Shown here piece after piece: positions 1-8,188 of a stretch of DNA of 10,141 nucleotides. A program made the translations under genes and the position numbers. Below the pieces are notes generated by a model. That model saw only the letters and a program-made list of their open reading frames with translations, was not told where the DNA came from and did no database searches. Source of the stretch: DASRYH01 sp035687245 (GTDB lineage Bacteria > Actinomycetota > Coriobacteriia > Anaerosomatales > PHET01); contig DASRYH010000080.1 of assembly GCA_035687245.1 (NCBI GenBank), forward strand, positions 1 through 10,141, written 5' to 3'. Numbering within the stretch: the stretch's first letter is position 1; each line of letters begins with the position of its first letter.

Positions 1-1
1 G

Positions 2-226
2 GCTAGGGCCGGTGCTGGAGGGGCCACGCAGAAGGTGAACATCAACACGGCGGATGCAACCGCACTCGACACACTCCCCGGCGTAGGGCCATCGACTGCG
101 GCCAAGATCATCGCGGAGCGGGAGTCCAAGGGCCCCTTCGCCACCGTCGACGACCTAGGCCGCGTCTCGGGCATCGGCCCCAAGCGGCTCGACGCCCTGA
201 GAGACCTCATCAGTGCCGGACCATGA
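2..226 (+). CDS. comEA: ComEA C-terminal helix-hairpin-helix DNA-binding domain (5' truncated by window edge)
   Basis: This is the last 74 codons of a competence protein. ComEA is the membrane-anchored receptor that binds incoming double-stranded DNA at the cell surface and passes it towards the ComEC channel. Visible here are a Gly/Ala-rich linker and then the classic ComEA opening VNINTAD, followed by two helix-hairpin-helix motifs: LPGVGPSTAAKII, and VSGIGPKRLDAL near the end. The reading frame is open to the left edge, so the GTG at 35 is probably an internal Val and not the start. The N-terminal membrane anchor and any SLBB domain lie outside the window. The stop (TGA 224-226) overlaps the start of comEC by 14 bp, which suggests translational coupling. 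Family assignment is secure from the motif pair and the neighbour; the full length is unknown. Confidence 0.9.
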   Translation, partial: ARAGAGGATQKVNINTADATALDTLPGVGPSTAAKIIAERESKGPFATVDDLGRVSGIGPKRLDALRDLISAGP

Positions 227-2513
227 CGTCATCAGGCCCTCGATACCGCCTGTGTGGTGGGCGGCGGCCGGGCTTTGGGCGGGCGTGTGGCTCGCCGAAG
301 AGCTCGCCTGGCGTGCTTTCGCACGTGCCGGAAGCGCTCTCGGGACAGGCGTCGTGTGCGTGGTGCTCGTGGCGGCAGCGGTGTATGCCGCGTGGCGACG
401 GCAGCGCAGTGCGGTGCTGCTGGTAGGGCTCGCTGCGGGCGCGCTGTGCGGCGCCTTCTTCTGGTGGACGTGGATCGCCCAAGTACGCGGGCTCGATGCC
501 GACGCCCCGTCTCGCTGGCAGGGCGAGGTCGTGAGCGATGCGACGCCAGGGGCGTTCGGCGAGAGCTCGTCGGTGCGCGTAACAGTGGGCCGAAGGAAGG
601 TCGAGGTACGGGTCGGCTGGCCTCGCGGTGAGAAGGCGCCGGAGGCTGGCGGTCAGTGCAGCTTCTTCGGCAGCTTTCGCGCACCGCGCACCGATGAGCA
701 GGGCAGGCGCAAGTTCCGGTCCGGCGTTGTGGGCAGCGTGAGCGCGCGCATGGTACAGGTGGAGGGGGGTGCGCTTTCGCTGCGCGGGCTGGTGAGGCCA
801 TGGCGGCACCGCTGGATGCGAGAGATCGGGGCCGTGAGAGGAAACGGCGGTGCGCTGCTCGCGGGCGTCGTGCTGGGGGAGAGGAGCCGGCTCACCGGAA
901 CGCCTGCCGAATCCGCGTTTCGCACCACGGGCCTCACGCACCTTGTGGCCGTCAGCGGCGGTCATCTCGTGGTGGTGGCGGCACTCGTCGCGTGGCTTCT
1001 GACGCGACTTCGCGCCCGGCGCGGCGTGATGGCCGTCGCGGTCGTAGCCATCACCGGCATCTACGTGGTGATCTCCGGCGTACAGCCGTCGGCTGTTCGC
1101 GCGTGGTTGATGTCAGCGGTGCTCGCCGCGTCGCTCGCGTCGGGCCGGCGTGCCGACGGCGTCGCGGCGCTGTCGGGCGCGGTGTGGATTGCGCTCGCGT
1201 TCGACCCTTCGGCGGCATTCGACTTGGGGATGCAGCTCTCGGTGCTCTCGGTTGCAGGGCTCTTGCTCTTCGCGAGGCTCTCCGAGCGCTGGGTCACCTA
1301 TGCGGTTCCGAGTTGCCTCAAGTCACTTGCGTCGCCAGTCTCGCTGACGCTGGTGGCGCAGGCGGCTACCGTGCCGCTCACGGCGTCGGTCTTCGGCGTT
1401 GTCTCACTTATCGCGCCCGTGGCCAATCTGCTGGTATCGCCGCTCGTCTCGGTGCTGCTGGTGGTGGGGATCGCCGGCCTCGGGACCGCTTCGGTGATGC
1501 CGGCGGCCGGTACGGTCGTGCTGCGCGGAGCGGGTGCCATCGGTGCACTGGCCACAGGTATCGCCGAGTGGCTTGCGGGGCTCCCACACGCCGCTGTCCC
1601 ACTTGGCTGGACGGCTGCGCCCGCGTCGTGCGCTGCTGCGGGAATCGCCGCAACAGCGTGGGCGGCGTGGCCCCAACCGACTCGCCGAAGGGCACGAGTG
1701 GTCGCAGTAGTGGCGCTCGCGGCGCTCGTGTTTGTGAGCGTCGGAGTGCCCGTACCGCGTGGGACCGAGATCGTTGTGCTCGACGTGGGCCAAGGCGACG
1801 CCATCCTGGTGCGCGACGGTGCTTCGGCCGTACTCGTGGACGCCGGGCCGGATGAGACAGCGCTGCGGACAGCGCTCCTTCGGCAGCACGTGCGGCGGCT
1901 GGATGCTGTGGTGATCACGCACCTGCACGACGACCACTATGGCGGCATCGGTGCGCTTGAGGGAGTCATCCCGGTTGGCGCCGTCTACGTACCTGCGGGC
2001 TCGCTCGCGACGGGCGCAGACACCTGCGAGGGCTTCCGGCGAGTGGGCAAGCGGGTGCTTGAGATCGATGCCGGCGACGTGCTCGTGGCTGGCCGCTGGC
2101 AGCTCATGGCGTTGTGGCCCCAGGCCGCCGTCCCCGACGCCGCTACTAACGAGGCGAGTGTGGTGCTCGCCGTTCGGCGCGGGAGCTTCGACGCGCTGCT
2201 CACGGGGGATGCCGAATCGGCCGTGCTGGAGTCTGTGGTGGCGAGCGGCGGCCTTGGTGACATCGAGGCGTTGAAGGTGGGGCACCACGGTAGTGCCGAG
2301 GCCGTGGATGAGCGTGTGCTGGCCGTTGCTTGCCCCGAGTACGCGCTCATCAGCGTTGGCGCCGGCAACCGCTTCGGACACCCGGTCGCATCCACGATGC
2401 GCCAACTTGAGACGGCTGGCTGCCGAATCCTTCGAACCGACGAGGACGGTGACCTCGTGGTGCGCACGGACGGGGAGCGATTCTCGGTATCTGCTGCGCG
2501 TGAGAGGCGCTAG
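213..2513 (+). CDS. comEC: ComEC/Rec2 family DNA internalisation channel with C-terminal metallo-beta-lactamase-like domain
   Basis: This is the inner-membrane channel that moves single-stranded transforming DNA into the cytoplasm. The 766-residue protein shows the full three-part family architecture. Hydrophobic segments lie at about residues 13-30, 40-60 and 66-85, followed by a soluble region to about 190 (DUF4131/OB-like). A polytopic competence domain covers about 210-510 and contains the family signature THLVAVSGGH at 242-251. A cytoplasmic metallo-beta-lactamase-like domain runs from about 518 to the end. That last domain has DVGQGDA (524-530), the metal-binding THLHDDHYGG (569-578, with H570, H572, D574 and H575), TGDAES (D666) and GHHGS (H691, H692). 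The metal ligands look intact, consistent with the nuclease role proposed for this domain. The GTG start at 213 lies inside comEA, with a weak GAGAGA purine stretch at 199-204; a GTG at 252 is an alternative. The gene is complete, so the uptake channel could be functional, but whether the organism is naturally competent cannot be told from this window. Confidence 0.95.
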   Translation: MPDHDVIRPSIPPVWWAAAGLWAGVWLAEELAWRAFARAGSALGTGVVCVVLVAAAVYAAWRRQRSAVLLVGLAAGALCGAFFWWTWIAQVRGLDADAPSRWQGEVVSDATPGAFGESSSVRVTVGRRKVEVRVGWPRGEKAPEAGGQCSFFGSFRAPRTDEQGRRKFRSGVVGSVSARMVQVEGGALSLRGLVRPWRHRWMREIGAVRGNGGALLAGVVLGERSRLTGTPAESAFRTTGLTHLVAVSGGHLVVVAALVAWLLTRLRARRGVMAVAVVAITGIYVVISGVQPSAVRAWLMSAVLAASLASGRRADGVAALSGAVWIALAFDPSAAFDLGMQLSVLSVAGLLLFARLSERWVTYAVPSCLKSLASPVSLTLVAQAATVPLTASVFGVVSLIAPVANLLVSPLVSVLLVVGIAGLGTASVMPAAGTVVLRGAGAIGALATGIAEWLAGLPHAAVPLGWTAAPASCAAAGIAATAWAAWPQPTRRRARVVAVVALAALVFVSVGVPVPRGTEIVVLDVGQGDAILVRDGASAVLVDAGPDETALRTALLRQHVRRLDAVVITHLHDDHYGGIGALEGVIPVGAVYVPAGSLATGADTCEGFRRVGKRVLEIDAGDVLVAGRWQLMALWPQAAVPDAATNEASVVLAVRRGSFDALLTGDAESAVLESVVASGGLGDIEALKVGHHGSAEAVDERVLAVACPEYALISVGAGNRFGHPVASTMRQLETAGCRILRTDEDGDLVVRTDGERFSVSAARERR

Positions 2514-2558
2514 CTTGTGAGAAACTAGCCACCGCCCCCGCGTATCGAAAGAGGACCG

Positions 2559-3521
2559 TTGTCTCAAGCGCCTGATCTCAAGCCCGTCTACCTGATCGTC
2601 AGCGAGCAGGAGCTGCTCGTCGAGCAGGCGATCACGCGTCTCAAGGAGCGGGTCGGCGGCGTCGCGGACCTCGACTTCAACATGCAGGCATTCGACGGCG
2701 AGAAGTCGACCTCCGACGACATCATCAGCGCGGCCAACACCATGCCATTCGCGTCCGACTACCGCTTGGTCATCGTGCGCAATGTCGAGAAGCTGCCGAA
2801 GGATTCGCTCGAAGCGCTTGCTGCCTACTGCGCCGACCCTTCGGCGACCACCGTGCTCGCGCTCGCGGGCGTGAAGCTCGCCAAGAACACCCGGCTCTAC
2901 AAAGCCGTCGACAAGCTCGGCGGGGTCATGGAGCGGCGCTTCGACAAGAAGGAAGCGCCCGCACGCCTGCAGCAGATGTTCGAGCAGCGCGGAAAGCGCA
3001 TCTCTCGGAGCTGTGCTGAGGAGTTCGTCGCCGCTGTCGGCGCGGACCTTCGGCGGCTTGCGGCCGAAGTCGAAAAGACCATCGCGTATGTAGGGGATCG
3101 TACCGAGGTCACAGCCGAAGACGTCGACAGCGTGGTCTCGACAGTCGCGCCTACGAGCATCTGGGAGTTCACCGAAGCGCTGGGTGACCGTGACTGTCGC
3201 CGCGCGCTCATGAAGGCAGCCGACCTCATCGGCGAAGGGGAGAGTGTCTTCGGCCTGCACGCGATGGCGTTGCGCACGGTTCGCGACCTGATCGCAGCGC
3301 GCTCGCTCGCCGATCGCGGCAAGGGCTCACCCGGTGATCTCGCTCGCGAGCTGGGGCGCCAGGAGTGGCAGATGAAGCGGCTCGCGCGGCAGGCGAGGGG
3401 CTTTTCGGGCCCCGAACTCTCGGCGCTGCTGCGGGCCGCGGCCTCGGCTGAGGCAGAAATGAAAACGAGCCGGGATTCCCGGCTCGTCCTCGAACGCTGG
3501 ATCGTAAAGGTCTGCGGCTAG
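2559..3521 (+). CDS. holA: DNA polymerase III delta subunit (clamp loader)
   Basis: The delta subunit opens the beta sliding clamp within the clamp-loader complex during chromosome replication. The 320-residue length is normal for HolA. The N-terminus KPVYLIVSEQELLVEQAI is the family opening (usually PVYLIxGEExxL), and like other delta subunits it shows no canonical Walker A. The middle (about residues 145-200) carries the helical region with DLRRLAAEVEKTIAY, and the C-terminal helical collar domain ends in SRDSRLVLERWIVKVCG. The start is TTG at 2559, preceded by AAAGAGG (2548-2554) at short spacing; no ATG or GTG fits better. The gene follows comEC after 45 bp with no visible terminator, so read-through from comEC is likely. 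Two oddities sit at the 3' end: the stop TAG (3519-3521) overlaps the stop of the convergent rpsT, and codons 303-310 form a perfect inverted repeat that looks like the rpsT terminator. Confidence 0.93.
   Translation: MSQAPDLKPVYLIVSEQELLVEQAITRLKERVGGVADLDFNMQAFDGEKSTSDDIISAANTMPFASDYRLVIVRNVEKLPKDSLEALAAYCADPSATTVLALAGVKLAKNTRLYKAVDKLGGVMERRFDKKEAPARLQQMFEQRGKRISRSCAEEFVAAVGADLRRLAAEVEKTIAYVGDRTEVTAEDVDSVVSTVAPTSIWEFTEALGDRDCRRALMKAADLIGEGESVFGLHAMALRTVRDLIAARSLADRGKGSPGDLARELGRQEWQMKRLARQARGFSGPELSALLRAAASAEAEMKTSRDSRLVLERWIVKVCG
3457..3487 (-). terminator. Probable intrinsic terminator of rpsT, embedded in the holA coding sequence
   Basis: Read on the minus strand, a 10-bp perfect stem (ACGAGCCGGG pairing with CCCGGCTCGT, loop AAT) is followed directly by a T-rich run, TTTCATTTC. 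It begins about 30 nt after the rpsT stop codon. GC-rich stem, short loop and T-tract are the hallmarks of a Rho-independent terminator in the rpsT direction. On the plus strand the stem is preceded by A-rich sequence and followed by CCTCG, so it should not terminate holA transcription. The T-tract is interrupted by a C and an A, so strength is uncertain. Confidence 0.75.
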
Positions 3522-3781
3522 CCTACGCTGTTCGCAGCCTTCATGATGCCCGACTTGCGGTTGGCAGCCTGGTTGGCGTGAATGATGCCCTTGCTGGCGG
3601 CCTTGTCGAGCAGACGAGAGGCGTCCAGAGCAGCAACCTTGGCGGCCTCTGCGTCGCCGGCTGCGATCGCCACGTGAACCTTCTTGATGGCGGTCTTCAG
3701 GCCCGACTTCACGGCCTTGTTGCGCTGGTGTGCCTTCTCGTTAGTGAGAACGCGCTTCTTCTGGCTCTTGATGTTTGCCAC
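3518..3781 (-). CDS. rpsT: 30S ribosomal protein bS20
   Basis: bS20 is a primary 16S rRNA-binding protein of the small ribosomal subunit. The 87-residue product is highly basic. It has the family N-terminus MANIKSQKKRVLTNEKAHQRNKAVKS, in which the first ten residues and the NxAxxxRN-type pattern are typical, and the C-terminal helix motif GIIHANQAANRKSGIMKAAN. The start is GTG (complement of 3779-3781) with a GGAAGGA Shine-Dalgarno about 10 nt upstream on the minus strand. The gene is divergent from lepA and convergent with holA. Its TAG stop is the complement of 3518-3520, sharing the palindrome CTAG with the holA stop. An intrinsic terminator candidate lies beyond the stop, inside holA. The same flipped orientation between holA and lepA is known in Bacillus subtilis, so it is an old arrangement and not a local inversion. 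Confidence 0.97.
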   Translation of the reverse strand: MANIKSQKKRVLTNEKAHQRNKAVKSGLKTAIKKVHVAIAAGDAEAAKVAALDASRLLDKAASKGIIHANQAANRKSGIMKAANSVG

Positions 3782-3957
3782 GGTGGCAGTGTCCTTCCAA
3801 AACGAAATGGTGCCCGTCGCAGTGGGTTGTCGACGAAACCCCGATACTCTATCACACGGTTCCGGGTGGTGCTATACGCGCCAATGTCGCCTGCCGAAGC
3901 TGCCCGAACGCTCACCGCGCTATCTTCGGACCCTTTCGGCTGGTATCGTTGCCCGTT
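3782..3957. promoter_or_regulatory. Divergent intergenic region between rpsT and lepA, expected to carry both promoters
   Basis: These 176 bp separate the divergent starts of rpsT and lepA and must contain promoters for each. It is less GC-rich in places than the flanking genes (for example around 3841-3880). For rpsT, a TAnnnT-type -10 (TAGAGT, complement of 3846-3851) is possible, but I see no convincing -35. For lepA the best candidate is listed separately. I find no riboswitch-like structure, no long repeat and no small ORF with a credible ribosome binding site. The function is inferred from gene orientation more than from strong consensus matches. Confidence 0.55.
3944..3949 (+). promoter_or_regulatory. 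Candidate -10 box for a leaderless or near-leaderless lepA transcript
   Basis: TATCGT matches the TAnnnT form common in high-GC bacteria. Its end lies 8 nt before the A of the lepA ATG, so transcription would begin at or just before the start codon. No Shine-Dalgarno is visible upstream of lepA, which agrees with leaderless initiation. The -35 position (around 3921-3926, TATCTT) is poor, so this is a weak call. Confidence 0.3.
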
Positions 3958-5760
<1,803 letters not shown>

Positions 5761-5772
5761 GTCATCGGACCG

Positions 5773-6849
5773 ATGTCTGCGACTGTCCGGCCTGCCGAAG
5801 GCGCACCCGCTCAAGACCCCCGATCGCCTCACGCCGCGACGCTTGCAGCGCGCTTTGCCGACAACCCGGTGCTGCTCGCGCCAATGGCCGGCGTCACCGA
5901 GGCGCCCTTCCGCGGTATCTGCAAGAACATGGGCGCTGGGCTCACCTACACGGAGATGGTCTCGGCCAAGGGCCTGCACTACAACCCGGACTCCGGCGGC
6001 TCGCGCGCGCTGCTCACCTTCGACGCTGATGAGATCCCCTGCGCCGTGCAGATCTTCGGCAGCGAACCGGAGATGATGGCGCGTCAGGCTGCGGTCATAT
6101 GCGAGCGGTACGGCGAGAGCGTCGCACTCATCGACATCAACATGGGTTGCCCGGTGACCAAGGTCGTCGGTAAGGGCGAGGGCAGCGGACTGATGCGCAC
6201 CCCTGAGCTCGCCGAAGAGATCGTGTGCGCGGTCTCGGCGGCGGTCCCGGTGCCGGTCACGTGCAAGTTCCGCAAGGGCTGGGACGACGAGAGCGTCAAC
6301 GCCGTGGACTTCGCGCAGCGCATGGAAGCCGCAGGTGCCGCGGCGGTCGCGGTTCACGGGCGCACGCGCGAACAGTTCTACCACGGCCAGGCCGACTGGG
6401 ACGTGATCGCGCAGGTCAAGGCGGCAGTATCGGTGCCGGTGATTGGCAGCGGCGACGTGATGCGCGCCGAAGATGTGGTCGCGATGATTCATCAGACCGG
6501 CGTCGATGCGGTGATGGTCGCACGCGGTGCGCAGGGCAACCCGTGGATCTTCCGCGAGGCGCACGCGCTGCTCGCAGGCGACGAGCGGCTCGAGCGCCCG
6601 ACGCCGTACGAGCGTATCGAGATGGCGCGAGAGCACGCCGCCAAGCTCATCGACTTCGCGGGCGAGCGCGCGGTAGTTCGAATGCGCAAGCATGTTGCGT
6701 GGTACGTCTCGAACATGCCGGGTGCCGTCTACGTTCGCACGCGCGTGAACGATTCGATCACCTACGAGGAGCTTGACGCGCTCCTTGTCGAGTACCGTGA
6801 CTACCTGACCGAACTTCAGACTCGCCGAGAGGAGGCGTGCGGCGCGTGA
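5773..6849 (+). CDS. dusB: tRNA-dihydrouridine synthase, DusB-like
   Basis: This FMN-dependent enzyme uses NADPH to reduce specific uridines in the tRNA D-loop to dihydrouridine. The 358-residue protein has a TIM-barrel opening LLAPMAGVTEAPFR (34-47), the catalytic-cysteine motif NMGCPVTKVV (C126), CKFRKGW (K165), the FMN-contacting VHGRTREQFYHG (H195 onwards), GSGDV, and VMVARGAQGNPWIF. These are the conserved Dus landmarks in order. The DINMGCP and GRTREQFY forms point to the DusB branch, although the exact subfamily and target uridine cannot be proven by eye. The ATG at 5773 lies 12 bp after the lepA stop, without a good Shine-Dalgarno, so coupling to lepA is likely. The first 30 or so residues precede the conserved barrel and are low-conservation, so the start is not certain. 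The stop TGA overlaps the hemW start as GTGA. Confidence 0.94.
   Translation: MSATVRPAEGAPAQDPRSPHAATLAARFADNPVLLAPMAGVTEAPFRGICKNMGAGLTYTEMVSAKGLHYNPDSGGSRALLTFDADEIPCAVQIFGSEPEMMARQAAVICERYGESVALIDINMGCPVTKVVGKGEGSGLMRTPELAEEIVCAVSAAVPVPVTCKFRKGWDDESVNAVDFAQRMEAAGAAAVAVHGRTREQFYHGQADWDVIAQVKAAVSVPVIGSGDVMRAEDVVAMIHQTGVDAVMVARGAQGNPWIFREAHALLAGDERLERPTPYERIEMAREHAAKLIDFAGERAVVRMRKHVAWYVSNMPGAVYVRTRVNDSITYEELDALLVEYRDYLTELQTRREEACGA
6830..6835 (+). promoter_or_regulatory. Shine-Dalgarno AGGAGG that decides the hemW start
   Basis: A perfect AGGAGG lies in the last codons of dusB. It is only 1 nt from the upstream GTG at 6837, too close for initiation, but 10 nt from the GTG at 6846. It therefore favours 6846 as the hemW start. 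Confidence 0.7.
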
Positions 6850-8057
6850 ACGAGACCGACTTCTTCGCCCAGCTCGGCGACACCTTCGGCGATGCGGCAC
6901 GCCTGCCTGCTCACATGTATGTGCACGTGCCGTTCTGCGCCTCGAAGTGCAGCTACTGCGATTTCGCTTCCGAGGCCTGCAACGACCCCGATCGCGTGCG
7001 CGCGGTCTTCACCGGCATCCGCGCTCAGCTTCGGCAGTGGTCGAACTCGGGGCTTGAAGGCGTGCTTGAGACGATCTACTACGGCGGGGGGACACCCTCG
7101 CTACACCCGGACTGGGTCGCCGATACGCTTGGCTACATACGTGAACAGTTCACCGTGCATCCCAGCGCTGAGATCACGGTAGAAGCGAACCCCGACTCGC
7201 TGTCACGCGAGACGCTTGCCCTGCTCATGGAGCAGGGCGTGACCCGCATCAGCGTGGGCGTGCAGTCCTTCGACGCGCGCGTCTTGGGGATGCTCGGGCG
7301 CCGCCACGATGCTATCGCAGCCTGGCGCGCATGCGAGACAGTCATCGACGCCGGCCTCGCGCTCTCAGTCGACCTGATCTGTGGCGTGCCGGGGCAGTCT
7401 GAGGCGTCGTGGGCAGAGACCCTTCGGCGAGCTGTGGACACGGAGGCGCGCCACATCTCGGTCTACCCGCTGTCGGTAGAGGAGGGAACGGCACTTGCCA
7501 CCGCGATCGACTCGGGGCTTGTTGCCGAGCCCGACCCCGACACGGCGGCAGACATGATGGTGATGGCGCGCGACGCGCTCGCGCTGTCGGGCTTCGAACG
7601 CTACGAGGTCGCCAACTACGCCAAGAGCCCGGCCGACCAAAGCCGCCACAACAACGCCTACTGGACCGGCCGCAGCTACATCGGGATAGGGCCCGGAGCC
7701 CACGGAATGCTCGACGCACCCACAGCGATGGCGGCAGGGATGGCTGAGGGCCTCGACCCGGCCGCGCGCCTGCGTTACGCGAACTCCGGCGAGATCGACG
7801 AGTGGATGGTCGGGGTGGGGGACTCCCACGAGGTGCTCACGCCCGAAGAGGTCGCACGCGAGGACATCATGCTCGGCCTGCGCCTCGCCGAAGGTGTCGC
7901 AGAAGATGACGTGGAAGCGGCCGGACTTACCGAGGATCTCGAGAAGCTCGCCGAACTTGGACTCGTGGAGCGTGTGGACGCCCGCTGGCACACCACCACC
8001 CGCGGCTGGCTCCTCGGCAACGAGGTCTTCTCGCGCATCTGGCTCGGAGATCGCTAG
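6846..8057 (+). CDS. hemW: Radical SAM family heme chaperone HemW
   Basis: HemW is a radical-SAM-related protein that binds heme and inserts it into membrane haemoproteins. It is often mislabelled as oxygen-independent coproporphyrinogen III oxidase (HemN). The 403-residue protein has the Fe-S cluster motif CASKCSYCDF (31-40). The fourth cysteine of true HemN (CxxxCxxCxC) is replaced by Phe, the HemW pattern. GGGTPS (80-85) is the SAM-binding region, and HNNAYW (268-273) matches the HNxxYW heme-binding signature of HemW, followed by YIGIGPGAHG. A winged-helix-like HemN C-terminal region closes the protein. I chose GTG at 6846 over GTG at 6837 because the AGGAGG at 6830-6835 is 10 nt away instead of 1. 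The chosen start also overlaps the dusB stop as GTGA, a standard coupling arrangement. No terminator is evident after the stop. Confidence 0.94.
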   Translation: MNETDFFAQLGDTFGDAARLPAHMYVHVPFCASKCSYCDFASEACNDPDRVRAVFTGIRAQLRQWSNSGLEGVLETIYYGGGTPSLHPDWVADTLGYIREQFTVHPSAEITVEANPDSLSRETLALLMEQGVTRISVGVQSFDARVLGMLGRRHDAIAAWRACETVIDAGLALSVDLICGVPGQSEASWAETLRRAVDTEARHISVYPLSVEEGTALATAIDSGLVAEPDPDTAADMMVMARDALALSGFERYEVANYAKSPADQSRHNNAYWTGRSYIGIGPGAHGMLDAPTAMAAGMAEGLDPAARLRYANSGEIDEWMVGVGDSHEVLTPEEVAREDIMLGLRLAEGVAEDDVEAAGLTEDLEKLAELGLVERVDARWHTTTRGWLLGNEVFSRIWLGDR

Positions 8058-8114
8058 TCGTCCACGTGCCTTCGGCGCGTCGTGTATCTGCCCACGCACC
8101 TCTGGGAATCGCCG

Positions 8115-8141
8115 TTAGCACTCGCTATACTTGAGTGCCAA
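8115..8141 (+). promoter_or_regulatory. CIRCE operator (HrcA binding site)
   Basis: The CIRCE consensus is TTAGCACTC, nine bases, then GAGTGCTAA. Here the left arm is exact (8115-8123), the spacer is exactly nine bases (8124-8132), and the right arm GAGTGCCAA (8133-8141) differs at one position. It lies about 50 bp upstream of hrcA and overlaps a -10 box. HrcA bound here would block transcription of hrcA and dnaJ, giving heat-inducible autoregulation. This is the only CIRCE I found in the window. Confidence 0.97.
8126..8131 (+). promoter_or_regulatory. -10 box of the hrcA-dnaJ promoter, inside the CIRCE spacer
   Basis: TATACT matches the TATAAT consensus at five of six positions and lies wholly in the nine-base spacer between the CIRCE arms. 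Repressor and RNA polymerase would therefore compete directly. The -35 is weak: TGGGAA at 8103-8108 with 17-bp spacing is the best position. The expected transcription start is near 8138, giving a leader of about 50 nt before hrcA. Confidence 0.65.
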
Positions 8142-8174
8142 ACGCTCAGGTCTGACCGCTCATCCACGCTCTGT

Positions 8175-8182
8175 AGGAGGTG
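8175..8182 (+). promoter_or_regulatory. Extended Shine-Dalgarno AGGAGGTG of hrcA
   Basis: Eight consecutive bases match the anti-Shine-Dalgarno complement. The GTG at 8180-8182, which would be the default start codon, is part of this site and so is unlikely to be the initiator. Counting from AGGAGG, the CTG at 8189 is 8 nt downstream, an optimal distance. Confidence 0.75.
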
Positions 8183-8188
8183 TCTTCG

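Noticed and set aside
1404..3260. A 618-codon minus-strand open frame across the comEC-holA junction
   Set aside because: It is antisense to two complete conserved genes, has low-complexity H/R-rich composition and shows no family motif. It is a GC-rich shadow frame.
3775..3957. A 61-codon N-terminal extension of lepA in the open frame upstream of ATG 3958
   Set aside because: The standard LepA N-terminus begins at 3958. The extension would overlap the rpsT start on the other strand and has no LepA-like sequence.
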